In this document: positions 1 through 6,925 of the stretch, in pieces
How the letters are laid out: each line of letters opens with the position of its first letter
How positions within the stretch are numbered: the first letter of the stretch is position 1
DNA from: Clostridia bacterium
Lineage (GTDB): Bacteria; Bacillota; Clostridia; Oscillospirales; Acutalibacteraceae
Assembly: GCA_900770165.1 (NCBI GenBank)
Contig: CAAGJJ010000128.1
Location: 1-11,519, forward strand
Length of the DNA: 11,519 nt
Direction: 5' to 3'
Program-made: the position numbers and the translations under genes
The notes under the pieces: generated by a model
Seen by the model: only the letters and a program-made list of their open reading frames with translations
The model's database searches: none
Told to the model about the DNA's origin: nothing

Positions 1-1
1 A

Positions 2-169
2 GTAAACCCTAAATTCTTCAGACCGGCAGAGGTTGAACTTCTTATTGGTAATCCTGCTAAAGCAGAGAAAAAGCTTGGATGGAAGAGAGAAATATCATTC
101 CAGGAATTAGTAGAGAGAATGGTAAAGAACGATCTTGCATTAGTTAAGAAGGAAGTAATGGATAAATAA
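2..169 (+). CDS. gmd: GDP-mannose 4,6-dehydratase, C-terminal fragment (5' end outside window)
   Basis: The frame is open from base 2 and encodes the last 55 residues before TAA at 167-169. The stretch KFFRPAEVELLIGNPAKA followed by KLGWKREISFQELVERM is the characteristic C-terminus of GDP-mannose 4,6-dehydratase, a cytoplasmic short-chain dehydrogenase/reductase-fold enzyme that makes GDP-4-keto-6-deoxymannose for fucose- or rhamnose-type surface sugars. The catalytic Ser/Tyr/Lys and the NAD(P) site lie upstream of the window and cannot be seen. A hairpin terminator follows, so the gene probably ends a host surface-polysaccharide operon. It looks less A+T-rich than the genes to its right and marks the left border of the accessory block. 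Confidence 0.85.
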   Translation, partial: VNPKFFRPAEVELLIGNPAKAEKKLGWKREISFQELVERMVKNDLALVKKEVMDK

Positions 170-210
170 TAAAGTGTAGAAAAGTAGTAAATGTTAATAA
201 AATAGAACCT

Positions 211-260
211 AAAAAAGCAGCAATCTGAGTGTGAATGGACACAAGATTGTTGCTTTTTAT
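211..260 (+). terminator. Rho-independent terminator after gmd
   Basis: The arm AAAAAGCAGCAATCT (212-226) pairs with AGATTGTTGCTTTTT (244-258), with one G-U pair, across a loop of about 17 bases, and the 3' arm ends in a T run. The A run on the left and T run on the right make it potentially bidirectional. It separates the gmd transcript from the accessory block. Confidence 0.8.
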
Positions 261-358
261 ATATAATACTATGCAGAGAAAGTAAATAAAAGTTATATTA
301 AATTTAAAATTCAATTAAAGTATTTTATCATTATCATATTAATAAATTAAAAATGCCC

Positions 359-368
359 ATTGCGCAAT
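359..368. promoter_or_regulatory. 10-bp perfect palindrome, possible operator
   Basis: ATTGCGCAAT is its own reverse complement. It lies about 45 bases upstream of a TATAAT hexamer, so it could be a binding site for a dimeric regulator of the downstream operon. Chance occurrence of a 10-bp palindrome is not excluded. Confidence 0.25.
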
Positions 369-494
369 TATTAATGAAGTAGTAAAATGAATCTAATTAA
401 TTGTCGTGAGTAGTATAATTTGTTAAACAGTTAAGCATTAGTGGAAATAAACATATATTTTACTGCGCTATTTATATTTAAAAGGGAGATTCTG

Positions 495-1721
495 ATGAGA
501 AAAAACAAAAAGAATAAAAAGACTATATTGCGTAAAATATTATTTGACAAGGATTTTCCGGGATTTGTCGCAGCTAGTATAGTATTATTTATTGCATATA
601 AGTTTATGAAAGTAGATACCTTAGATATATCGTTATTTTTATCTGTTTTTACTTTGTTTGTCTGCAATATTTTAGGAAGACTGATATATAATTTATATTC
701 AAAGAATAAGGAAGATTCAATAAAGTTGTCTACGGATTATGATGGAATTTGCAACAGATATAAGGAAGAGCCGTTGTTAACTTATAATAATAAATCTGTG
801 AAATTTCCAATAGTCGTTTTAGCTGCAAGAAAACTAAAAGATAAAGAATTTGATATTGTTATGGATCATCAGAATGCAGTTAATGTTTATCGGCTTCCAG
901 AACAGATAGAAAATCGATCAGAATGGTTACTAGACGCTCACAGGTGTTCGTATGATTATGACAGTAGGACAGTAAGACTTGATAATTTAACATATAAGGA
1001 TAACAAGGTAATATTAACATATTCTAATACGACATATTGGGATTTGCTAAGAACAAATAGGGTTATGGATTATGAATGGGAGAATGGCAAGACGAATAGG
1101 AATGTTTATGAGCCGGGACCATTCATCAGTCCCCTGGAATCTTCGTTAATGGCTAATCATATTGGATTTAATGCATTTATTGAATTCCCTGAAATAGGAA
1201 TTCTTTTTGTCGGAAGAAGTAATAAGCTGTCTGTTGGCAAGAAAACATGGGGAACAAGTGTATCAGCAAAATTAAATCCAAAATTTGATTATAAAAAGGG
1301 AGAACATTTTACACTTGATAGATTCTATGATTCTATAGCCGAAAGTATTAATAGGGAATTGAAGTATTTCACAGTTAATGGGCAGTCAATTCATCTCAAA
1401 GGAAATCAGATTAAAGGAAGTATATTTGCTTTTTATAGAGACTTGGTTGAAGGTGGTAAACCACAATTTTTATTATATTATAAATTTGGAAATAAAAAAT
1501 TGGATGTTAAATTTAATAAGGACGGCTATGAAAGCAGCCTGAAGCAAGATAAAAGTACTGCTATGATAGACGGTACAAAGTACGCATTCCTTACGATAAA
1601 CCAGTTGAAACAGGCTTATATTACACAAGAACAAATCTTTATCTTGGGGCAGAAAAAGAAATATAAAATGACACCATCGGCAGTGGCTTCCGTGGTTATG
1701 CTGCTTGGGGCTATGGGGTAG
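495..1721 (+). CDS. Two-transmembrane protein with C-terminal Nudix-like domain
   Basis: The 408-residue protein starts at ATG 495, chosen over the in-frame GTG at 441 because AAAGGGAGA (481-489) sits about 5 bases upstream. A Lys/Arg-rich N-terminus precedes two hydrophobic helices (about 22-40 and 46-66). A middle region of no recognised family follows, then a Nudix-like fold: GFNAFIEFPEIGILFVGRSN (224-243), LSVGKKTWGTSVSAKL (245-260), and a Nudix-box remnant AESINREL (282-289). REL is kept, but the metal-binding Glu pair expected just after it reads Lys-Tyr-Phe, so hydrolase activity is doubtful; ligand binding is more likely. TM-Nudix proteins are known as effectors in CBASS-type immunity, but no CD-NTase is visible here. 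The gene is 14 bases upstream of a polytopic membrane protein, which suggests a joint role at the membrane. Nudix-like call: fairly sure; immune role: inferred. Confidence 0.75.
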   Translation: MRKNKKNKKTILRKILFDKDFPGFVAASIVLFIAYKFMKVDTLDISLFLSVFTLFVCNILGRLIYNLYSKNKEDSIKLSTDYDGICNRYKEEPLLTYNNKSVKFPIVVLAARKLKDKEFDIVMDHQNAVNVYRLPEQIENRSEWLLDAHRCSYDYDSRTVRLDNLTYKDNKVILTYSNTTYWDLLRTNRVMDYEWENGKTNRNVYEPGPFISPLESSLMANHIGFNAFIEFPEIGILFVGRSNKLSVGKKTWGTSVSAKLNPKFDYKKGEHFTLDRFYDSIAESINRELKYFTVNGQSIHLKGNQIKGSIFAFYRDLVEGGKPQFLLYYKFGNKKLDVKFNKDGYESSLKQDKSTAMIDGTKYAFLTINQLKQAYITQEQIFILGQKKKYKMTPSAVASVVMLLGAMG

Positions 1722-1735
1722 GAAAGGGGGATAAG

Positions 1736-2566
1736 ATGAATACAAATAATGAACTGCAGGAGGATATAAAACTGCAAGATGGATATCTGAAAATTGAGAA
1801 AAAATCTTTTTGGGACAAAGTAAAAAAATACATAAAAGAAACAGAATTTTCATCAAAATTGATAGTTATTATTCCATCAGTATATGCAGCCATTTATTTT
1901 GTACAGAATTTAATTTATAAAATCAGCTGCGAGAATTTATATGGAATACCAGCTAATTATTTTAGCTATAATTCTGATCACAACATTATTGTTATTTTAG
2001 ATTTGATTTTTGTAATAGGAATGTTTTTTTATGCACATTTTCTAGATAAGGATAAGAAACAATTAAAGATGGATTATATTGCAGATTGGCTTTGCAAACT
2101 CGGAACAGGTCTTCTTACAGCTATTGTTTGTAGTGCGATATATTTTGGAATGGTAGAAAAACTGATAATGAAAAATAATATTTTTATTGACATAATTATT
2201 TTAATTTTATTTATTGTAATTTTTATATGCGGAACAGCATCTATATTTGTAGTTTTTGGCAAAAAACATAAATATGTAAAGATTTGTGTATTTATTGTAG
2301 CAGTACCGCTAATGGTTACGATGTTTGGTATAGTTCATGAATTAAATCCATTAAATAAAGAAAAAACTGCTTATGAATTTGTCAAAATTGAAGATGAAGA
2401 ATACGCTGTTTTATCAAAGGTTGATGATAAAATTTTAATTGTACCATTTGAATATGATCAATTAGGGAAATGCCATATAAAAACAGCGGAGTATTCATTT
2501 AAGAATAAATATGAGGGAACATATTATTATAAAGATTTTAAGTATTATCCTATTATTGAGAAGTAG
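1736..2566 (+). CDS. Five-transmembrane protein of unknown function
   Basis: This is a 276-residue protein with an excellent ribosome binding site (GGAAAGGGGG, 1721-1730) that begins on the last base of the previous stop codon, so the two genes are almost certainly co-transcribed. Five hydrophobic segments are visible: about 42-60, 84-103, 118-140, 148-174 and 180-200. The loop after the first contains ENLYGIPANYF (66-76), which looks like a conserved family signature. The last 70 residues (about 207-276) are soluble, polar and rich in alternating aromatic/charged residues, suggesting a small beta-rich domain. I do not recognise a named family. By position it may be a pore or membrane partner for the TM-Nudix protein. 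Confidence 0.75.
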   Translation: MNTNNELQEDIKLQDGYLKIEKKSFWDKVKKYIKETEFSSKLIVIIPSVYAAIYFVQNLIYKISCENLYGIPANYFSYNSDHNIIVILDLIFVIGMFFYAHFLDKDKKQLKMDYIADWLCKLGTGLLTAIVCSAIYFGMVEKLIMKNNIFIDIIILILFIVIFICGTASIFVVFGKKHKYVKICVFIVAVPLMVTMFGIVHELNPLNKEKTAYEFVKIEDEEYAVLSKVDDKILIVPFEYDQLGKCHIKTAEYSFKNKYEGTYYYKDFKYYPIIEK

Positions 2567-2612
2567 GAGGGATTTTGTTTAAAAATATAATTTTACGAAA
2601 GGGGTGTTTATT

Positions 2613-3395
2613 ATGGAATTTCTTAAACAATGTAAAACATGTGAATTTAATTTTTCTGGAATATGTGTTGGGCAAGGAGATACCTATAAATATGGGGAAG
2701 CTATCGCAAATGACACACTCTATTGTGATGATTGGAGTGCAAGTTTGGACTATTTTTCTGAAATAACTAAGAATGCGCCTTGGTATATTAAGGAACCATA
2801 TCAGGATTGTAAAATTGATTATCAGATGTTTGAAAAATTATTGGAAGCTGATGCAAAAGATGAAGCCATTGATGTTAATATTTACGATGCAATAAGGGAA
2901 ATATATGGGTTAAGTCTTGTTGATTTAGCTGTTTTGCTAAATGTTACTTTTGGCGTAATGCATCGTGCAAGAAGTATGGGTACACCTGACAAGCGTTTGA
3001 AAAATTTTTCTCAAGTATTATGTATTCCAATTAAGTTTTTTCAAAAAATAACTACGCATGATTTTGACCAGCTTAAAATGTGTAAAGAAGAATTTGAGCA
3101 AAGTACGAATATAAAAGCTGTTTTGGAATATGTGCCAGAATGGAAACAAAAACTTATATTTGATGTTACAAATTATCTACATTGTCCAATACATCTTGCT
3201 AAAGAAGTCGCTCGTGTTGATAAATTAAATTGGCAAATCCATAGTAACGATATTTTAAATGATAGTGAGAAGATTTTAGTTGATTGGGTATCAAAAACAG
3301 CAAAAAAACAAAAGCAAACAGCCGTATCTATTGAATATTCATTAGATAGAGCTACACTTCCACATTTTCATGCAACATATCGAAAAAATAAATAA
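2613..3395 (+). CDS. Cys-rich N-terminus plus Xre-like helix-turn-helix protein
   Basis: ATG 2613 is chosen over the in-frame GTG at 2604 because GAAAGGGG (2597-2604) is spaced 8 bases from it. The 260-residue protein has Cys7, Cys10, Cys18 and Cys38 (CxxC-x7-C-x19-C), a spacing that could bind zinc. Residues about 90-145 read like an Xre/lambda-repressor HTH: YDAIREIYGLSLVDLAVLLN, a turn and recognition-helix-like segment (111-121), then a helix ending CIPIKFFQKI (137-146). The remainder is helical and basic at the C-terminus. It may be the regulator of the next gene, 22 bases downstream, but DNA binding is inferred only from the HTH pattern. No named family is recognised. Confidence 0.65.
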   Translation: MEFLKQCKTCEFNFSGICVGQGDTYKYGEAIANDTLYCDDWSASLDYFSEITKNAPWYIKEPYQDCKIDYQMFEKLLEADAKDEAIDVNIYDAIREIYGLSLVDLAVLLNVTFGVMHRARSMGTPDKRLKNFSQVLCIPIKFFQKITTHDFDQLKMCKEEFEQSTNIKAVLEYVPEWKQKLIFDVTNYLHCPIHLAKEVARVDKLNWQIHSNDILNDSEKILVDWVSKTAKKQKQTAVSIEYSLDRATLPHFHATYRKNK

Positions 3396-3417
3396 TTTAA
3401 ATTAAGGAAATTTACAT

Positions 3418-4614
3418 ATGAATATCAATATATTCAAGGATAATTTTTTATTATTATATATGCTGTTTGTTGTTTCAGTGTTTTCTATTGAAAAATTTGG
3501 AGAAAAGCAGAAGATAGCAATTACATATATATGTACATATGGAATGACATTTCAAGAAAATATATCTGATTGGCAGGTTTTATTGCTTTTATGTATCGTA
3601 TTGTTCCTGATGCAGGAGTATTTTACTTCAGATAAAATGAAGCTTGCTATTTTAAAGAAGATACATTATAAATTGGCAGATTATATATATAAAGGAATTT
3701 TCCAATATAAGTTGTGGGGAGTTATTCTTGCTATATGTATAAAAACAGATTATTTTGTTGAGGTGACGAAGATAAATAGCAGTGTTTTGAAAGCTGTGTC
3801 TGTTATTATATTTGTTGGTACATATGTATGGCTTTTCAATGTGCATGAGGAGTTTCACACATTTACGCATATGTTTGAAAAAGTATGGGAGACGCCATAT
3901 TATATGATTCAGTATGATTATGCATTGAAAGAACGTTTAAATATAATTGTAAGATGGGAGGATAAGTTATATTTCAGAAGAGAAAAATCATATAGTTCAT
4001 TTTCGTTAGAATTTATAAAAGTCTGGATGAAGGATTATAAAAGTGAGCATGCAGGCAATCGGAAAAAGAATTATAATTCAAAGAATTTAATGCTAATGTT
4101 GCGTATATTTATACACAAGATAAAAAGAATAGGACCTTTTACAAAAAAGTGGGGAACCTATGCTAAAAATTATCTCACCAGGGGAAATTCTACTATTGCA
4201 ATGCAATTAGTGAGGATATTAAGTTATAAGCATGGTCTTGTTTTTATGTATTCTAAAGTCAGATTTAAGCGATACAAAATATTAAAACGTAAAATCTATG
4301 AGGTGTTATATTCCAGAATGTTTTTTGAAGGATTAAAAGATTATATAAAACTGGATTTATGTAATGAACTGGATAATTATAGAGAATATCTGGTGTATAT
4401 TTATCCTTATGTAGTTCAGACAAAGGTCAGGGGAGTTACTTATATGCCGGCTAGTAAGTACTTTGCTGAAGTTAAAGGATTTATACCTCCTGTAAATGCA
4501 TGGAATATTCATAAAGTTATACGCATGTCATTTGGATTTAATGGAAAAGCTATAACACCAGAACGTATGAAGAGTAAGGCTGACATTGTGGGACAATATG
4601 AATTTAAGGAGTAG
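3418..4614 (+). CDS. Polytopic membrane protein with GT51 (peptidoglycan transglycosylase-like) domain
   Basis: This 398-residue protein uses AAGGA (3404-3408) upstream of ATG. Hydrophobic segments lie at about 9-22, 52-67, 99-110 and 122-141. The C-terminal half shows the ordered motifs of family-51 glycosyltransferases (PBP1-type transglycosylases, which polymerise lipid II). RWEDKLYF (179-186) matches the EDxxFY motif with its catalytic Glu (E181). RGNSTIAMQLVRIL (255-268) matches RGxSTIxQQLxxNL. RKIYEVLYSR (291-300) matches RKIxExxLAxxLE. KDYIKLDLCN (307-316) matches KDEILELYLN without a gap. RGVTYMPASKYF (338-349) matches YGVEAAxxYFG. Motifs 1 and 2 are about 75 residues apart instead of the usual 35-45, so there is a Lys/Asn-rich insertion. 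No transpeptidase domain follows. Four N-terminal helices are also unusual, since canonical enzymes have one. It may make glycan strands, or bind lipid II as an effector. Confidence 0.75.
   Translation: MNINIFKDNFLLLYMLFVVSVFSIEKFGEKQKIAITYICTYGMTFQENISDWQVLLLLCIVLFLMQEYFTSDKMKLAILKKIHYKLADYIYKGIFQYKLWGVILAICIKTDYFVEVTKINSSVLKAVSVIIFVGTYVWLFNVHEEFHTFTHMFEKVWETPYYMIQYDYALKERLNIIVRWEDKLYFRREKSYSSFSLEFIKVWMKDYKSEHAGNRKKNYNSKNLMLMLRIFIHKIKRIGPFTKKWGTYAKNYLTRGNSTIAMQLVRILSYKHGLVFMYSKVRFKRYKILKRKIYEVLYSRMFFEGLKDYIKLDLCNELDNYREYLVYIYPYVVQTKVRGVTYMPASKYFAEVKGFIPPVNAWNIHKVIRMSFGFNGKAITPERMKSKADIVGQYEFKE
4606..4611 (+). promoter_or_regulatory. Ribosome binding site that supports a TTG start at 4620
   Basis: AAGGAG overlaps the end of the GT51-like gene and is 8 bases from TTG 4620. 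It is the main reason to accept the small downstream reading frame as a gene, since TTG is a weak start on its own. Confidence 0.6.
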
Positions 4615-4619
4615 AGAAT

Positions 4620-4727
4620 TTGATTACAGGTTCAACTATAGCAGAAGGAAAATTAAAAGAGAAAAACAATGAGCTGCAGGCAGAAGTGCAGAGATGGAAG
4701 AAACTTTTAGAAGAACAGAATAAGTAA
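4620..4727 (+). CDS. 35-residue coiled-coil peptide, TTG start
   Basis: The frame starts 5 bases after the stop of the GT51-like gene, behind a well-placed AAGGAG, and ends at TAA 4725-4727, just before a terminator hairpin. The peptide is short, charged and strongly helix-forming: ITGSTIAEGKLKEKNNELQ, then AEVQRWKKLLEEQNK. Leu and hydrophobic residues recur at heptad-like spacing (L12, L19, V23, W26, L29/L30), as expected of a small coiled coil. There is no signal peptide or membrane segment. It could be an oligomerisation or regulatory partner of the GT51-like protein, or the surviving C-terminus of a longer decayed gene. Its function is unknown. Confidence 0.5.
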   Translation: MITGSTIAEGKLKEKNNELQAEVQRWKKLLEEQNK

Positions 4728-4736
4728 TTATAACTA

Positions 4737-4779
4737 ATGCAGTTATCATATTAATTATGGTAACTGCATTTGCATTTTT
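4737..4779 (+). terminator. Rho-independent terminator closing the HTH/GT51 operon
   Basis: ATGCAGTTATCAT (4737-4749) pairs with ATGGTAACTGCAT (4757-4769) across a 7-base loop, with one G-T pair and near-perfect arms. A T-rich tail with a short interruption (TTGCATTTTT) follows. It lies 10 bases after the coiled-coil peptide and separates modules 2 and 3. Confidence 0.75.
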
Positions 4780-4949
4780 AAAGTATGTATTTTTATCGTA
4801 AACGCTCCAATCAATGCATTTGGATTTTAAATGAATAGCAACTATTTAGGTAAATGTCTTACGCTATCGGATAATGGAAAATCATATAGAATGAATTAAA
4901 AATGTAAAAAATATTATTTTTAAGACTTTAATAATGTAGAGAATATATA

Positions 4950-4978
4950 TTGCATATTGATTAAAAAAGTAGTAGAAT
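4950..4978 (+). promoter_or_regulatory. Sigma-A-type promoter for the 66-aa protein / ATP-cone operon
   Basis: TTGCAT (4950-4955) and TAGAAT (4973-4978) are separated by exactly 17 bases, each one or two mismatches from consensus. Initiation would fall near 4985, giving a leader of about 50 bases before the 5036 ATG. It makes module 3 an independent transcription unit downstream of the terminator. Confidence 0.5.
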
Positions 4979-5035
4979 TGAGATAACGAAGAAATGTGAA
5001 AATAGAATATTGTTGTATAAAAAAGGGGGCTTTAT

Positions 5036-5236
5036 ATGAATTTGTTTAATATCATTGTTGGAATTGCAACTATTATTAGTACAATTTGTTCAATTATTTC
5101 CGTTACACTTTTAAACTCTTTAACTATCAAGATAAATAATACTGGGGTTATTAATGGAAATGTTAATGGAAATATTGCTGACAATAATTCTTATATGAAT
5201 AATGGAGGCGGAAATAAGATTAATATATTAAATTAA
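5036..5236 (+). CDS. 66-residue single-pass membrane protein with Asn/Gly-rich C-terminal motif
   Basis: It starts at ATG 5036 behind AAAAGGGGG (5021-5029). Residues about 5-29 form one strongly hydrophobic helix rich in Ile, Thr and Ser. The rest (31-66) is almost entirely Asn, Gly, Ile and Val, with a repeated (V/I)NGN pattern (GVINGNVNGNI, 37-47), and ends NNGGGNKINILN (55-66). Alternating hydrophobic residues among Asn and Gly is the composition of beta-arch or amyloid-forming motifs. The last 12 residues closely match residues 6-17 of the next protein, encoded 30 bases downstream. By analogy with bacterial amyloid-signalling pairs, this could be the membrane-acting partner, switched on when the motif is templated. 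This function is inference; I do not recognise a named family. Confidence 0.7.
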   Translation: MNLFNIIVGIATIISTICSIISVTLLNSLTIKINNTGVINGNVNGNIADNNSYMNNGGGNKINILN

Positions 5237-5266
5237 TTATTTTTTAGGAAGAGAGGGTACAAAAGA

Positions 5267-6925
5267 ATGGGAATAAATACTAATAACGGGTTTTTAAACA
5301 GGATTAATATAATTAATTGTGATGGTAGAACAACTGGAACTGTGCTTGAAGACATTCAGAATGATTTAAAAGACATTTCAAAAAAACTTGAGGAGGAGGA
5401 TGTAAAGATTAACAATATGCTGCCGAATAAGGTTTTAGTTAATAAGACTGGTCAGCATGAACGATATAGGACTGAGAAAATTATTCGTTCATTATTAAAT
5501 CTTGGAATACCTTTGATGCCAACATATGAAATAGCAGCTACTACTATACAAAAATTGTGTGAAACATTAAATACAGTAACAGATTCGCAAGAATATTTTT
5601 CTACAAAAGATGTAAGAAAAATGGTTTCGTTAGCTATTCAGGAATGTAGTACAACAAAATATTCTATGACTGATATTGAAACATGGTCTAATAAATATGC
5701 TCGTAGATATGGACATAATAATCATAATGTGGAAATTTATTGGGATAATTCAGATGAAAAAAAAGAAGTAAGTTATGAGTATATTGCTAATGAATTTTTA
5801 GATGATGTTATATATTGTATTACACATGGAAACGGTATAAAAAATGAGATTTCATCATCATGTCGACGAGATATGGCGACAGAAATTTTGGATTTTATCA
5901 ATCATTGTGACTTATATCGAATACGATATAGTCTGTTAAAAAACATGATTATAGAAATCGCTACACAACCGCCACATCCGTGGATGCTTTATGATGAAAT
6001 AAGAGGAGATATTTTAAAATATGATTATGATGCATTGCATAATAATATTATTAAAATTAATAAGGCTATAGAATCTAATAAAGAAACATTAATTCTTCAA
6101 TCTACAAAATTAGAGATTCTTCATCATGCTTCTGCATTGATTTTAGGAATGCACAATTATTTTTTTGGCTGTTATGATATGACAGCATTTTATCAGTTAA
6201 AGGAAGTACTTAGAACTTTACAGGATGCAGAGTGTTGGAATGACGCAATTACGCGATCAAAGCTTAGTGGATTGTTAGCAGATATTTCATTTGCTGGTGT
6301 GGAGATAAACAAATTAATAGATTTAATTGACAGACTTGCAGCTAATTTGCAGAAAAAAAGGCTTGATTCAACAGAATTTGTTCAGGATGTAAAAAGATTT
6401 GGTGACTATGCAGCACAGATTTATGAATTGGGCAATAAAAGTAAAATTGAGGAAATTATTAACTCTGATTGGAATTTGTATGAAACCGAAGATATACTGG
6501 GATGTGTTAAGCCAATATTATATTCGATTTTTCCATATAATAAATATAAAATCACATATGAAAAAAATTACTTTTGGATTAGCTATGCTTTTATAAATTT
6601 ACCCAATTTTGCAAAGGACGATTTTAAACCAAGTTTCTTTGTGATTTATGGAGAAAAGTCAGATGAAGACTTTGAATTTTTAAATTTGCTTAAGTCAAAT
6701 GGAGCAAAGAAAAATTGTAATACGATTCTTTTAATTACAAATGAAAAAGGATTATCTGAAATATTGAGCAAAAATATTAATGATTATTTACAAAAAGAGG
6801 TATTAAATAATCATTATCAGTTGATATGTTTGACAAGAGAAGAATTGAAAAATTTATTCGATAAAGATGATAAGGTTTTATTGTTTGATAAATATTTGAG
6901 AATGCAATTAGTACTGCCGATTTAG
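5267..6925 (+). CDS. Large ATP-cone domain protein, putative nucleotide sensor
   Basis: This is a 552-residue soluble protein with a ribosome binding site AGAGGG (5252-5257). In order it shows: residues 6-17, an Asn-rich motif NNGFLNRINIIN like the C-terminus of the preceding membrane protein; 26-48, a charged helix; about 55-148, an ATP-cone domain (VLVNKTGQHERYRTEKIIRS, then a helical middle, then FSTKDVRKMVSLAIQE and SNKYARRYG), the module that binds ATP or dATP in NrdR and in ribonucleotide reductases. Residues about 165-430 are a helical region of no recognised family. The C-terminus (about 452-536) has strands FFVIYG and NTILLIT and ends CLTREELKNLF, an alpha/beta pattern reminiscent of Mrr-like domain ends, but no PD-(D/E)XK catalytic set is visible. 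No NrdR zinc ribbon and no reductase domain are present. It is likely a nucleotide sensor co-expressed with the 66-residue protein. Confidence 0.7.
   Translation: MGINTNNGFLNRINIINCDGRTTGTVLEDIQNDLKDISKKLEEEDVKINNMLPNKVLVNKTGQHERYRTEKIIRSLLNLGIPLMPTYEIAATTIQKLCETLNTVTDSQEYFSTKDVRKMVSLAIQECSTTKYSMTDIETWSNKYARRYGHNNHNVEIYWDNSDEKKEVSYEYIANEFLDDVIYCITHGNGIKNEISSSCRRDMATEILDFINHCDLYRIRYSLLKNMIIEIATQPPHPWMLYDEIRGDILKYDYDALHNNIIKINKAIESNKETLILQSTKLEILHHASALILGMHNYFFGCYDMTAFYQLKEVLRTLQDAECWNDAITRSKLSGLLADISFAGVEINKLIDLIDRLAANLQKKRLDSTEFVQDVKRFGDYAAQIYELGNKSKIEEIINSDWNLYETEDILGCVKPILYSIFPYNKYKITYEKNYFWISYAFINLPNFAKDDFKPSFFVIYGEKSDEDFEFLNLLKSNGAKKNCNTILLITNEKGLSEILSKNINDYLQKEVLNNHYQLICLTREELKNLFDKDDKVLLFDKYLRMQLVLPI

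Larger units (their letters stand above)
170..494. other. A+T-rich intergenic region between gmd and the accessory block
   Basis: This 325-base stretch holds the gmd terminator and then about 230 bases of very A+T-rich DNA with no convincing gene. It includes a perfect 10-bp palindrome ATTGCGCAAT (359-368), unusual here because it is G+C-rich in its centre, and a TATAAT hexamer (414-419) that could be the -10 box for the next gene. I see no good -35 box at 16-18 bases from it. The left boundary of the inserted island probably falls here, but I see no clear attachment site. Confidence 0.5.
4728..5035. other. Intergenic region between modules 2 and 3
   Basis: This 308-base stretch contains the terminator above, then about 170 bases with no supported gene, then a good sigma-A-type promoter and the leader of the 5036 gene. 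A 22-codon frame starting at ATG 4831 has no ribosome binding site and was not called. Confidence 0.5.

Noticed and set aside
441..494. Upstream GTG extension of the TM-Nudix protein
   Set aside because: No ribosome binding site precedes GTG 441, whereas AAAGGGAGA is well placed for ATG 495, and the extension adds only a hydrophobic stretch without a clear role.
1473..1893. Minus-strand open frames of 127 and 60 residues
   Set aside because: They lie opposite clear + strand genes, have no ribosome binding site or recognisable domain, and their hydrophobic composition mirrors A+T-rich sense codons.
2575..2766. 63-residue frame starting at TTG 2575 behind TAGGAGGGA
   Set aside because: The spacing to TTG is only about 3 bases, and it overlaps the HTH gene in another frame whose Cys spacing and HTH pattern look real.
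4831..4899. 22-codon frame from ATG in the module 2/3 spacer
   Set aside because: No ribosome binding site, no recognisable composition, and no neighbouring support.
5267..6925. NrdR or ribonucleotide reductase gene
   Set aside because: Only the ATP-cone is present; there is no zinc ribbon, no reductase catalytic motif, and the length and remaining sequence fit neither family.
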